A stretch of 64,000 bases of DNA, taken from positions 87,501-151,500 of the forward strand of contig NZ_CVSH01000052.1 in the NCBI RefSeq assembly GCF_001179965.1. Reading direction: 5' to 3'. Below the pieces are notes generated by a model. It worked only from the letters and a program-made list of their open reading frames with translations, was not told the DNA's origin and ran no database searches. A program made the position numbers and the translations under genes. Below are positions 24,427-32,678 of this stretch, in pieces. Each line of letters opens with the position of its first letter. Position 1 is the stretch's first letter. The stretch is from Candidatus Pelagibacter communis. GTDB taxonomy: Bacteria > Pseudomonadota > Alphaproteobacteria > Pelagibacterales > Pelagibacteraceae.

Positions 24427-25689
24427 TTTCGAGTCAATTTTTGCGTAATTCCAGCATTTAGCCATATTTATTGCTCCAAATAAATCATATCTTAAAAATA
24501 TTTTTAAATTATTCTTTTCTTTCCAATTTTTAATAAATTTAGCTGCTTTTTCTTTCCAGTTTTTTGATGGATAAAAAACCAATCTGGACATTTTATGACC
24601 ATAGTATTGAGGATTTTTCTTTAGTTTAAAGATAGCCTTTATTTCTTTTTTGTATAAAGCAATTGTTTCTTTTGAAATTACCATATCGGTTTGAATAATT
24701 TCTAATTGAAGATTACTATAATTTTTTGAGGAGCTTAATACAGATATCCTATTAAGGTTAGGCAATGAATTATTTAAACATATCATCTCTGTAAAATTAA
24801 CTCTTGTATTAACTTTCATTATTAAATTAATCATAAACTTTTTATAATTATTAAGTTTTTTAAGATGTTTTACATTTGAATATTCCAACAAAAAAGGAGA
24901 GTGAGTACAATAAAAAATTTTGTCAAAATAATCATAGGACAAAGTTTTACTTTGATTGCTTTCTAGTATTTTAATATTATTTTTTTCTAATCTAACTTGA
25001 GTATTAAAAAAAATTCTAACACCAACATTGTTTAAAAAATTATAAAATTTCTTTTGAAATATCTGAAATATTTTCTCCTTTGGTTGAGCATATTTAAATA
25101 AAACTTTATTATTCCTCACTTTCTCTCTAAATAAATCACCCTCATCTCTTAAATTAGAAATTTTATACTCTCTTGGTAAAAACCAGGGTATAAAAAATTG
25201 ATAACAATTTTTAAAATTATTACTATATCTTTTAGAGCATAGTTTAATGAGTTTTTTAAAGTCATTTTTAAAATAACTTGCGATCTTGAAATTTTTAACA
25301 TTAAATTTTTTTTTTAAATCATTTGAAAGAATTTTTGGCCATTTATCGATACCATCTTTAAAGTCAATCATTGATCTATAAATTAAAAGCTTTTGTATTT
25401 TGTTTCTTACAATCATTTTCATCTTTAATTTTTTTTTAATAAAATCTAAAAGATCATTACATCTTGGAATTTCAATGCCATGAAATCCATTGTTAATATT
25501 TAGTTTTTTTATAGAAATAGAATTAAATGAACTTAAAAGTTTATTAGATTTTTCAACCAATATAACCTCGTAATTTTTTTTTTTTGAAAATTGATATGCT
25601 AGGAGGCAGCCATACAAACCACCTCCAATTAAAAGTATTTTTTTTTTACTTTTTTTATTCAAAGAAGATCGTAAAATTTTCATTTTCAT
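24421..25689 (-). CDS. FAD-dependent oxidoreductase, amine-oxidase/UDP-galactopyranose-mutase-like fold
   Basis: A 422-residue flavoprotein. ILLIGGGLYGCLLAYQFSKK (residues 18-37) is the FAD-binding G-G-G-x-x-G loop, EVILVEKSNKLLSSFNS gives the acidic ribose ligand, and NNGFHGIEIPRC resembles the conserved H-G segment of NAD-binding_8 flavoproteins. FYCTHSPFLLEYSNV fits the central strand. The ending, FLRYDLFGAINMAKCWNYAKID, is consistent with a second FAD contact. It could oxidise or rearrange a nucleotide sugar. It is the last gene of the minus-strand 30886-24421 operon. Confidence 0.65.
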   Translation of the reverse strand: MKMKILRSSLNKKSKKKILLIGGGLYGCLLAYQFSKKKNYEVILVEKSNKLLSSFNSISIKKLNINNGFHGIEIPRCNDLLDFIKKKLKMKMIVRNKIQKLLIYRSMIDFKDGIDKWPKILSNDLKKKFNVKNFKIASYFKNDFKKLIKLCSKRYSNNFKNCYQFFIPWFLPREYKISNLRDEGDLFREKVRNNKVLFKYAQPKEKIFQIFQKKFYNFLNNVGVRIFFNTQVRLEKNNIKILESNQSKTLSYDYFDKIFYCTHSPFLLEYSNVKHLKKLNNYKKFMINLIMKVNTRVNFTEMICLNNSLPNLNRISVLSSSKNYSNLQLEIIQTDMVISKETIALYKKEIKAIFKLKKNPQYYGHKMSRLVFYPSKNWKEKAAKFIKNWKEKNNLKIFLRYDLFGAINMAKCWNYAKIDSKL

Positions 25690-25691
25690 GA

Positions 25692-26459
25692 TTAAAAAAG
25701 ATCAGTTCTATATTCTAAAAATTTTTTTTTGTTTTTTTTACTTATAAATTCTAAAGATTTGTTTTTTTTTAAAAAATTTACTATCTCAAAAGTATTTCCA
25801 TTTAGGTTGTTTTTTTCTAGGTATTTTACAATTTTTCTTATAACCATCAGATCATCTTTATAATCTACACAATATCTATAATCAGAAAGATTTTTCTTAA
25901 TTTTATAATTTTTAATTTTAAAAGAATGGGAATTTTTCCAAAAATAGGTTGTAACATGTTCTTGATCATCTTTGTCCTTTGCAAATTCAAAAGCTTTTTT
26001 CAAAGAGCTTAATTTAAATATCTCTATATCACTACCATCAGGAAAGGTCGATTTGTTGATTGGATATGTATTAGCAAAATAATCATATTTTGAATCTAAG
26101 AAAATTTTAAGCATTTTTTTAATAAGTTTGGGATCTACTAATGGACAATCGGATGTAATTCTAACAATATTTTTAATTTTAAACTTTTTTGCACAGTCCA
26201 GGTATCTTTTAAGTACATTTTTTTCAGACCCTCTAAAAAAATTAACATTATTTTTTTTTGCGATTTGACATATTTTTTTATCCTTTTTTTTAATAGTAGT
26301 AGCAATGAAGATATTTTTATTTTTAAATTCATTTAAAACTCGCTTAATTTGAAAACCTAAAACTGAATTTTTTTTATCTATCTTTTTTAAAACTTTTTCT
26401 GGGTAACGCGTGGAACTTGCTCTTGCTTGAATAATTATTCCAAAGTTTAGAGCTACCAT
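25692..26459 (-). CDS. SpsF-type cytidylyltransferase
   Basis: A 255-residue enzyme that would activate an acidic sugar with CTP. IIIQARASSTRYPEKVLKKI is the diagnostic SpsF/KdsB-like start, FIATTIKKKDKKI and NFFRGSEKNVLKRY follow, and RITSDCPLVDPKL holds the conserved metal-binding acids. DYRYCVDYKDDLMVI near the end matches the SpsF substrate region. Two bases separate it from the flavoprotein gene and it overlaps the SDR by 7 nt. The nearby NeuB domain (27134) most likely makes its substrate. Confidence 0.82.
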   Translation of the reverse strand: MVALNFGIIIQARASSTRYPEKVLKKIDKKNSVLGFQIKRVLNEFKNKNIFIATTIKKKDKKICQIAKKNNVNFFRGSEKNVLKRYLDCAKKFKIKNIVRITSDCPLVDPKLIKKMLKIFLDSKYDYFANTYPINKSTFPDGSDIEIFKLSSLKKAFEFAKDKDDQEHVTTYFWKNSHSFKIKNYKIKKNLSDYRYCVDYKDDLMVIRKIVKYLEKNNLNGNTFEIVNFLKKNKSLEFISKKNKKKFLEYRTDLF

Positions 26460-27130
26460 GCTGTATAGCCGCCATCAATAACAATTGTTGACCCGTTTAT
26501 ATATTTATTCTTTTCACTACAAAATAAATCTATAATTCCATATAAATCTTCAACATTCATCATACGATTTTTAGGAATATGTTTTGTAAGCTTATTTTTA
26601 AAACTCGACGGTTGTTTCCATTCTATTCCATGATTAGCAATTGTATTTACATTTACTTTTTTTCCATACATTGTAGCAAAGTATTTTGTAATTCCGTTCA
26701 CTGCAAATTTACTAGAAACATAAAATATACTTTTAGGGTTTTTATAAATATTATGCTTTGGAGATACCAAACTATAGACTGAAGAAAAATTTAATATACC
26801 TTTGCCGTTTTTACAATATTTGATGAAATACTTGTTTGTTAGATAAGTTGAAAAAACATTGTTATAAAAAAAATGGTCAAAATGTTCTTTATCTGTTGCA
26901 TGGTTTTTGGTAATACTTTTTTTGATACCAATGTGCTCATTAGCTCCATGTAAATTTATTAAGTAATTGAAATTGTTGTATTTTTTAAAATAATTTTTAA
27001 CATCATTTTCATCACATAGATTAATATTTTTTTTAATATCTAGTAAAAAAACACTATTTTTTTTTTTTAAATAATTTGATATTTTTTTTCCAATTAATCC
27101 TTCACTTCCTGTTATTAAAATTTTATTCAT
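26453..27130 (-). CDS. Short-chain dehydrogenase/reductase
   Basis: A 225-residue SDR. ILITGSEGLIGKKIS at residues 4-18 is the NAD(P) loop, LINLHGANE lies where N-A-G is usual, LNFSSVYSL holds the catalytic serine and FYVSSKFAV gives Y-x-x-x-K. NGSTIVIDGGYTAW is the classical SDR C-terminus. It is somewhat short at the N-terminal half but looks complete. It belongs to the second nonulosonate-like operon, where a ketoreduction step would be its role. Confidence 0.8.
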   Translation of the reverse strand: MNKILITGSEGLIGKKISNYLKKKNSVFLLDIKKNINLCDENDVKNYFKKYNNFNYLINLHGANEHIGIKKSITKNHATDKEHFDHFFYNNVFSTYLTNKYFIKYCKNGKGILNFSSVYSLVSPKHNIYKNPKSIFYVSSKFAVNGITKYFATMYGKKVNVNTIANHGIEWKQPSSFKNKLTKHIPKNRMMNVEDLYGIIDLFCSEKNKYINGSTIVIDGGYTAW

Positions 27131-27133
27131 ATA

Positions 27134-29575
27134 TTAAAAACTATCCCAGGTGATTGGCGTATCTTTATGAATTTTATTTTTCGTTTTTTTATTAATTATT
27201 ACCTTTATATATTTTGGAAGTAAACCACCAGCTGGACCTTTAATTGTGATATTATTTTCTGTAAACTTTTCACCTTTATTAATATTTTTTTTTGCATAGA
27301 GGCTTTTCTTTTGAGAGTTTATTGTTAAATATTCATTAGGTTGTATTTTTTTTATACCATCACCTAACAATAATTTAATTTGCTCCTTTTCTATTCTGTT
27401 TCTTTTTTTAAACCATAAATTAAATTTGTTATGAAATTTTTTAAATTTTATTAAGGCAGCAATTTCATTTGGTTCTGATGAAAGCATATGGTCAGGACCT
27501 TCCATACGTTTATTTAAAGTAAAATGTCTCTCAATAATGTTTGCCCCAAGAGCGATCGCACTTTTGGATGCTAATAAGTCAGTTGTATGATCTGAAAAAC
27601 CAACAGGTATTTTATATAGAGATTTAAGATTATTCATAAATTTTAAATTTATTTCCGAATGTGTAGATGGATAAGAAGAGTTGCAATGTAAAACTGCTAT
27701 ATTTTTATTTCCTGTTGATCTCACAGTTTCTATCGCATCATCTATTTCTGAAATTTTTGACATTCCTGTTGAAATGATTATCGGTTTATTTTTTTTTGCA
27801 ACATGTTCAATCAATGGCAAATTTACTAAATCTGCTGAAGCAATCTTATATGCTTGTACACCAAGTTTTTCTAAAAAATCCGCACTTTCTAAATCGAAAG
27901 GTGTTGAAAAAATAAATATTTTTCTTTTTTTTGCATAAGAAAATATTTTTTTTTGAGTATTAAAATTAAGACTTAATCTACTAAATAATTGGTGTATGCT
28001 TTCTTGAGTACCTATAATTTTTTCTGAATATTTTTCAGATTTAACTTTATTAGATACTCTACTATCTGGTAAAAATGACTGAAATTTAATTGCGTCACAT
28101 TTTGCTTTTTTTGCATTATCAATAAGTTTTTTTGCAATTGTAAGACTGCCATTATGATTTAATCCTGCTTCTGCGACTATAAAAGGTTTTTCTCCATCAC
28201 CAACAAATTTTTTCCCTAATTTAAACTTTTTATTGAAATCTACCCTATTTAAAATTTTCGTTTCATTTGAAAATAAATTAAATTTATTAGTCAAACTATT
28301 TACAAGATCAAAGGATTTATGGAATAAAATTTGACTGTCGGCATAATTGAACTCCCCTCCAGCTCCAACAGAATAAAGATTATCAAAACTTTCTATAAAG
28401 CTTTTTATAAAATAGGTTTCGCTTTTGTAATCCATAAACTGCACTGGATAAACAAAAGGTTCATAATTTATAGTTGCATCAATTAATTTTTTACTATCGA
28501 CCAGATTTGTTTTTGACATATCTTTTATAACCTGTGAAATTATTTCTTTAGGTTTTCTTTTCGAAAAACTATCTCCCATAGAATAAGTAATTTCTGCTGT
28601 CAAAAAGCTTTTATTTTTGGGAGATACAAACTTTGATAATTTCTTATTTTCAGTTATTCTATTGAATAATGTTCTTTCAGAATCAAAGTATAACCAATGA
28701 ATATTTTTTGGCAAAATTCTACTTTGGTCATAAAACAGATAAACAGAACATACTCCTCTAAATTTTAAACTATTCTTCTTGCCAAGTAACTTTGATGTAA
28801 CACTTATAGGTAAAGTAGATATTACAATTTGTTCTTCATTAATTCTGTAATTGTTTTTTGTAGTTTTTACTTCTGATATCTTTTGATTTTTTGATTTTAG
28901 GCCAATAACAGTTTCATTAAATTTAAATTTTCCACCTAGTTTTATTATTTTATCTTTAATTCTGTCGTAGACACAGCCTGTCCCGTACTTTCCAACCGCA
29001 GCATATTCTTCGTGATAAAATGGTAAGATTTTGTCTCTAAATTTAATTCTATTTGGTGCCCAATCGGGAGTCATTTTATTAGTATCAACACCCCATATTT
29101 TTTTTGGATATTTTTCGTAAAACATTTTTCTTAAGGTTGGTCCAACAAAAGAGTCTATATATTCTTTATAATTTTTAGCTTTAAATCTTTTTTCGAGGTT
29201 CTTACACTTTTGCAGTTCTATCTTTATTTTTTTTTTAGTTTTTACATCAAAATTATCAAGTGCTTCTTTTGAAAATGGATAATCATAAAATTCATTTAAC
29301 TTTTCACCTTTAACATTTTTACAATAAAATTTACCTTCAATTAACAGATCTTTAAAATTTAATTTCCAAAATTTTTTTAATTCCTCTTCCGGTGTATGAA
29401 AGATATGAGGGCCAGTATCCAAGATAAATTCATTATGTTTCCAAGATCTACATAGACCTCCAGAAGTTGAGTTTTTTTCAATTATTAAAACATCGAGACC
29501 TCTTTCAAGTAGCTTCCAGGCAGTAATTAGTCCTGTTGGGCCTGAACCTAAAATAATAATTTTATTTTTTTTCAT
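27134..29575 (-). CDS. Fusion: FAD-dependent oxidoreductase + NeuB nonulosonate synthase
   Basis: A single 813-residue chain with two enzymes. Residues 1-440 are a flavoprotein: IIILGSGPTGLITAWKL (GSGPTG 10-15), IIEKNSTSGGLCRSW, DTGPHIFHTPEEE and a C-terminal YSVGAGGEFNYAD, resembling UDP-galactopyranose-mutase/amine-oxidase-like proteins. Residues 463-735 are a NeuB barrel: FIVAEAGLNHNG (466-476), DAIKFQSF, FSTPFDLESADFL, GFSDHT and IERHFTL. Residues 755-813 are a SAF cap. No stop or frameshift breaks the frame, and no signal peptide is seen. NeuB enzymes are usually separate proteins of about 340 residues. The flavoprotein may supply or modify the sugar substrate of the synthase; both halves appear to keep their key motifs. 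Confidence 0.85.
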   Translation of the reverse strand: MKKNKIIILGSGPTGLITAWKLLERGLDVLIIEKNSTSGGLCRSWKHNEFILDTGPHIFHTPEEELKKFWKLNFKDLLIEGKFYCKNVKGEKLNEFYDYPFSKEALDNFDVKTKKKIKIELQKCKNLEKRFKAKNYKEYIDSFVGPTLRKMFYEKYPKKIWGVDTNKMTPDWAPNRIKFRDKILPFYHEEYAAVGKYGTGCVYDRIKDKIIKLGGKFKFNETVIGLKSKNQKISEVKTTKNNYRINEEQIVISTLPISVTSKLLGKKNSLKFRGVCSVYLFYDQSRILPKNIHWLYFDSERTLFNRITENKKLSKFVSPKNKSFLTAEITYSMGDSFSKRKPKEIISQVIKDMSKTNLVDSKKLIDATINYEPFVYPVQFMDYKSETYFIKSFIESFDNLYSVGAGGEFNYADSQILFHKSFDLVNSLTNKFNLFSNETKILNRVDFNKKFKLGKKFVGDGEKPFIVAEAGLNHNGSLTIAKKLIDNAKKAKCDAIKFQSFLPDSRVSNKVKSEKYSEKIIGTQESIHQLFSRLSLNFNTQKKIFSYAKKRKIFIFSTPFDLESADFLEKLGVQAYKIASADLVNLPLIEHVAKKNKPIIISTGMSKISEIDDAIETVRSTGNKNIAVLHCNSSYPSTHSEINLKFMNNLKSLYKIPVGFSDHTTDLLASKSAIALGANIIERHFTLNKRMEGPDHMLSSEPNEIAALIKFKKFHNKFNLWFKKRNRIEKEQIKLLLGDGIKKIQPNEYLTINSQKKSLYAKKNINKGEKFTENNITIKGPAGGLLPKYIKVIINKKTKNKIHKDTPITWDSF

Positions 29576-30886
29576 TTATCTTATTTTTGGAGAGAGCCTT
29601 TTATAGTTATAAATTCTTTTTCTACTTTTAAGTATATTCAAATTATTTTTCAGAGAATATGATATTTTTTTAAAAGTTTTGTCCACAGCTAGTAAATATT
29701 TTCTGACCAATAAGATTTTATGACTATAAGATAAATATATAAGATTATTTGCTAAGATGTTTTCTCTAAGCATAAGCTCAGTAAATAGAGTTTGAATATA
29801 ATCACTTTTTCTATGAACAAAATCAAAATTAATAATTGTGTCTAACTCATTAATTTTTATTTTTAAGTTATTTTTTTTTGATAATTTTAATAATTCTCTT
29901 TTAAGGAAAATACCGATTTTTTTATTATGTTGAAAAACTTTTTTATTTTTGTGAAATTTAATTACTGCTAGAGCTGCGGAAAATCCAACTCTTTCAGTCC
30001 ATGCTACGCTACTTACAAAAGTATCTTGCGCCACATCCATAATGTCTTTTTTACCAACTATTGCTGATATTGCAAATCCATTCCCCATGGCTTTTCCATA
30101 AACAACAATTGATGGCTTGATTCCAATTTTTTTATAAACACCACCAACACAATCTCTCCAACCAGATGTAATTTCATCTACTATCAAAATAATTTTTTTT
30201 TTCTTACAGATATTATTTAAAGTTTTTACATAATCTTTACTCAGCCTACTTAATCTCTGAGGTTCAACAACAATTGCTGCTAGATTTTTAATATTTGAGG
30301 ATTTTTTTAATTGTTCAATATTATTAAACTCCAAAGGAATTGCAGTATCTTTCAAAAAATTTGGAACACCAATTGGTTTTAAATTTTTAAGAAGATGGTT
30401 ATCTAAATTTTTTATATTTTTTAAATTTGCTGCTAAATACCAATCATGCCATCCATGGTAACCGCAAAATAATATTTTTGTTTTTTTTGATTTTGACCTA
30501 GCAAGACGTATAGCAATTGACATAGCTTCGCCCCCACCTCTTGCAAATTTAACCTGTTGAGCAAATTTATCGATTTTTAGAAGCTCTTTGGCAAGCTCAT
30601 ATTCTTCAATACAATTTAATGTTGTATTAACTCCTAAGTCAATTTTCTTTTTAACATAATTATTTATAAAAAGATTATTGTATCCAATCACAGAAGTTCC
30701 AATACCCATACTTGTCATATCTAAATATTTTTTATTTTTTAAATCCCAAACATGAGCACCATCAGATTTTGAAAAGTATGTAGGCCAACCATCAGGTAAA
30801 AATCTTTCAGGTCTTTTAGATAACAATCCATTTCCACCTGGTATAATTTTTAAAGATTTTCTCCAAATATTCTTTTGATCAATCAT
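29576..30886 (-). CDS. Class III PLP aminotransferase, glutamate-1-semialdehyde aminomutase-like
   Basis: A 436-residue class III aminotransferase. K265 in VVYGKAMGNG is the PLP lysine, LIVDEITSGWRD has the aspartate that contacts the pyridine nitrogen, and FCGYHGWHDWYL and RGGGEAMSIAIRLAR are classical phosphate- and ring-binding segments. The family resemblance is to HemL, but the setting beside NeuB, SpsF and SDR genes argues for amination of a sugar aldehyde or ketone rather than tetrapyrrole synthesis. Its stop is one base before the fusion gene. It is the first gene of the operon; 176 bases separate it from the divergent regulator. Confidence 0.85.
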   Translation of the reverse strand: MIDQKNIWRKSLKIIPGGNGLLSKRPERFLPDGWPTYFSKSDGAHVWDLKNKKYLDMTSMGIGTSVIGYNNLFINNYVKKKIDLGVNTTLNCIEEYELAKELLKIDKFAQQVKFARGGGEAMSIAIRLARSKSKKTKILFCGYHGWHDWYLAANLKNIKNLDNHLLKNLKPIGVPNFLKDTAIPLEFNNIEQLKKSSNIKNLAAIVVEPQRLSRLSKDYVKTLNNICKKKKIILIVDEITSGWRDCVGGVYKKIGIKPSIVVYGKAMGNGFAISAIVGKKDIMDVAQDTFVSSVAWTERVGFSAALAVIKFHKNKKVFQHNKKIGIFLKRELLKLSKKNNLKIKINELDTIINFDFVHRKSDYIQTLFTELMLRENILANNLIYLSYSHKILLVRKYLLAVDKTFKKISYSLKNNLNILKSRKRIYNYKRLSPKIR

Positions 30887-31025
30887 AATTTGTCTTAAAA
30901 AGATTTAGTAATTTTTTAAGTTTTTTTTAAATGTACTTATGAGCATCGATTGTTAAATTATTAAATATAATCAGGCTTTTTTATATATCCTAAAATTTGT
31001 TAAGTAAATAAATATATTATTTTTA

Positions 31026-31068
31026 TTGACCGTTCAAAGAATGAACATTATATGTTCAATTTATGAAC
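31026..31068 (+). promoter_or_regulatory. Sigma70-like promoter with two TGTTCA-N5-TGAACA operators; autoregulatory site
   Basis: TTGACC (31026-31031) and TATATG (31049-31054) are separated by 17 nt. The spacer is occupied by the inverted repeat GTTCA-N5-TGAAC at 31032-31046, and a second copy at 31054-31068 covers the predicted start site and the ATG at 31063. The cores are 22 bp apart. A transcript starting about 7 nt after the -10 would begin one to three bases from the ATG, so a leaderless message is predicted. Binding by the downstream MarR-like protein would block polymerase directly. Confidence 0.75.
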
Positions 31069-31365
31069 AAATTTGACAATGAAGAAGAAGAATTTAATGT
31101 ACTAAGGCAAATTCAAAAAAAGCCAAAATCGTCACAACGTCAGTTAGCAAGTGATTTAGGCTTCAGTCTTGGAAAATTAAATTACTGTGTTAAAGCACTT
31201 AAACAAAAAGGATTGATCAAGATCAATAAATTTAAAAAAAATAAAAACAAAATTAATTATATCTACATATTAACGCCTAAAGGTATCAATTATAGAATTA
31301 AAATAACAATACAATTTATGAAAAAGAAGATGAAGGAATACGATGAGATGAAAAAAGAAATTTAA
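31063..31365 (+). CDS. EPS-associated MarR-family winged-helix regulator
   Basis: A 100-residue winged-helix protein. EFNVLRQIQKKPKSSQRQLASDLGFSLGKLNYCVKALKQKGLI contains helices 1-3 of a MarR/DprA-type HTH, KINKFKKNKNKINYIYILTPKGI is the wing, and the C-terminal helix ITIQFMKKKMKEYDEMKK can form a dimer coiled coil. It resembles the small EPS-associated MarR group found in polysaccharide clusters. A dimer would fit the inverted repeat covering its own start and two other cassette starts. The next gene, a nucleotide-sugar dehydrogenase, follows after 5 nt. It is the only transcription factor I recognise in the window. Confidence 0.82.
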   Translation: MNKFDNEEEEFNVLRQIQKKPKSSQRQLASDLGFSLGKLNYCVKALKQKGLIKINKFKKNKNKINYIYILTPKGINYRIKITIQFMKKKMKEYDEMKKEI

Positions 31366-31370
31366 ATAAA

Positions 31371-32672
31371 ATGAACCAATTAATTGCAAAAATTGAAAGT
31401 AAAAAGGCTGTTATAGGTGTGATTGGACTTGGTTATGTAGGTTTGCCATTAGCGTCAAATTTTTGCCGAAAAGGATATAATGTTATAGGTTTTGATATAG
31501 ATAAAAAAAAAGTAACCAAAGTAAATAAAAAAAAAAATTATATTAAAAGCGTTAATTTAAAAAAATATAAAAAAAAAATCTTAGCAACTTCAAAATTTAC
31601 CAGAATTAAAAACTGCGATGTCATAATAATCACTGTCCCTACACCACTAAAACAAAAAAATATCCCAGATTTAAGTTTCGTAAAGAATTCTATAAAAAAA
31701 ATTTTACCTTTCCTAAGGAAAAATCAGCTTATAAGTTTAGAAAGTACATCTTACCCAGGAACAACTGAAGAGGAATTAACCAAAAAAATTAAAAGTATGA
31801 CAGTCGGAAAAGATATATTTATTTGTTACTCACCCGAGAGAGAGGATCCAGGAAATAAATATTTTAAAACAATAGATGTACCCAAAATTATTAGTGGCGA
31901 AACTTCTAACTGCCTTAAAATAGCAAAAAAATTTTACAAAGTTTTTTTCAAATCTGTGGTTCCAGTCAGCTCAACAAAAACAGCTGAGTTTACGAAGCTT
32001 CTCGAAAATATTTATAGGTCAGTGAATATTGGGCTTGTAAATGAAATGAAAATTATTTCTAAAATCATGAAAATAAATATTCATGAGGCTATTAAAGCAG
32101 CTAGCACCAAGCCATTTGGTTATAGACCTTTTGATCCAGGTCCAGGTATGGGAGGTCATTGTATACCAATAGATCCTTTTTATATGTCGTGGAAAGCCAA
32201 TCAACTTGGTTATGATTCGAGATTCATAAGACAATCAGGAAATATTAACACGATTATGCCAAAATGGATCGTATCCAATATTGAAAAATTTTTCAAATCA
32301 AAAAAAAAAAAAATCAATAAATCAAAAATTCTCATAATTGGAATTGCATATAAAAAAAATGTAGATGACGATAGAGAAAGCCCAGCGTACGAAATAATGA
32401 AAATTTTAAATAAAAAAGGTTCAAAAATTTCTTATTATGATCCTTTAATTAAAAAAATTAACAAAAAAAGAAATTTTAAAAATTTTCATAATTTAAAATC
32501 GATAACTCTTAAAAATAATAAAATAAAAAATTTTGATGCCTCAATCATTGTAACTGATCATGATATTATAAATTTTAATAAAATTTATAAAAATTCAAAA
32601 ATTATTTTTGACTGTAGAAATCGGTACAAAATTAAATTAAACAAAAAAGACAACAAAGTAATTCAACTATAA
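31371..32672 (+). CDS. UDP-sugar 6-dehydrogenase (WbpA/TviB/WecC-like)
   Basis: A 433-residue UDP-glucose/UDP-GlcNAc/UDP-ManNAc dehydrogenase family member, which oxidises the C6 alcohol of a UDP-sugar to a uronic acid with two NAD. IGVIGLGYVGLPLA (G19-G24) is the NAD loop, LESTSYPGTTEEEL is the conserved segment before the catalytic region, and C264 in GMGGHCIPIDPFY is the expected thioester cysteine. AYKKNVDDDRESPAYEIM starts the C-terminal domain. It is probably co-transcribed with the regulator. Uronic acids made here could feed the epimerase at 37981 and the amidotransferases. Confidence 0.9.
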   Translation: MNQLIAKIESKKAVIGVIGLGYVGLPLASNFCRKGYNVIGFDIDKKKVTKVNKKKNYIKSVNLKKYKKKILATSKFTRIKNCDVIIITVPTPLKQKNIPDLSFVKNSIKKILPFLRKNQLISLESTSYPGTTEEELTKKIKSMTVGKDIFICYSPEREDPGNKYFKTIDVPKIISGETSNCLKIAKKFYKVFFKSVVPVSSTKTAEFTKLLENIYRSVNIGLVNEMKIISKIMKINIHEAIKAASTKPFGYRPFDPGPGMGGHCIPIDPFYMSWKANQLGYDSRFIRQSGNINTIMPKWIVSNIEKFFKSKKKKINKSKILIIGIAYKKNVDDDRESPAYEIMKILNKKGSKISYYDPLIKKINKKRNFKNFHNLKSITLKNNKIKNFDASIIVTDHDIINFNKIYKNSKIIFDCRNRYKIKLNKKDNKVIQL

Positions 32673-32678
32673 ATTTTT

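Noticed and set aside
29576-30886. Calling the class III aminotransferase HemL
   Set aside because: Only the fold-level motifs match and the neighbours are all sugar genes; heme synthesis is unlikely to be encoded in a variable island.
30887-31025. Promoter of the minus-strand class III aminotransferase operon
   Set aside because: The region must contain one, but several equally poor AT-rich candidates exist and no TGTTCA-N5-TGAACA repeat is present on that side of the regulator promoter.
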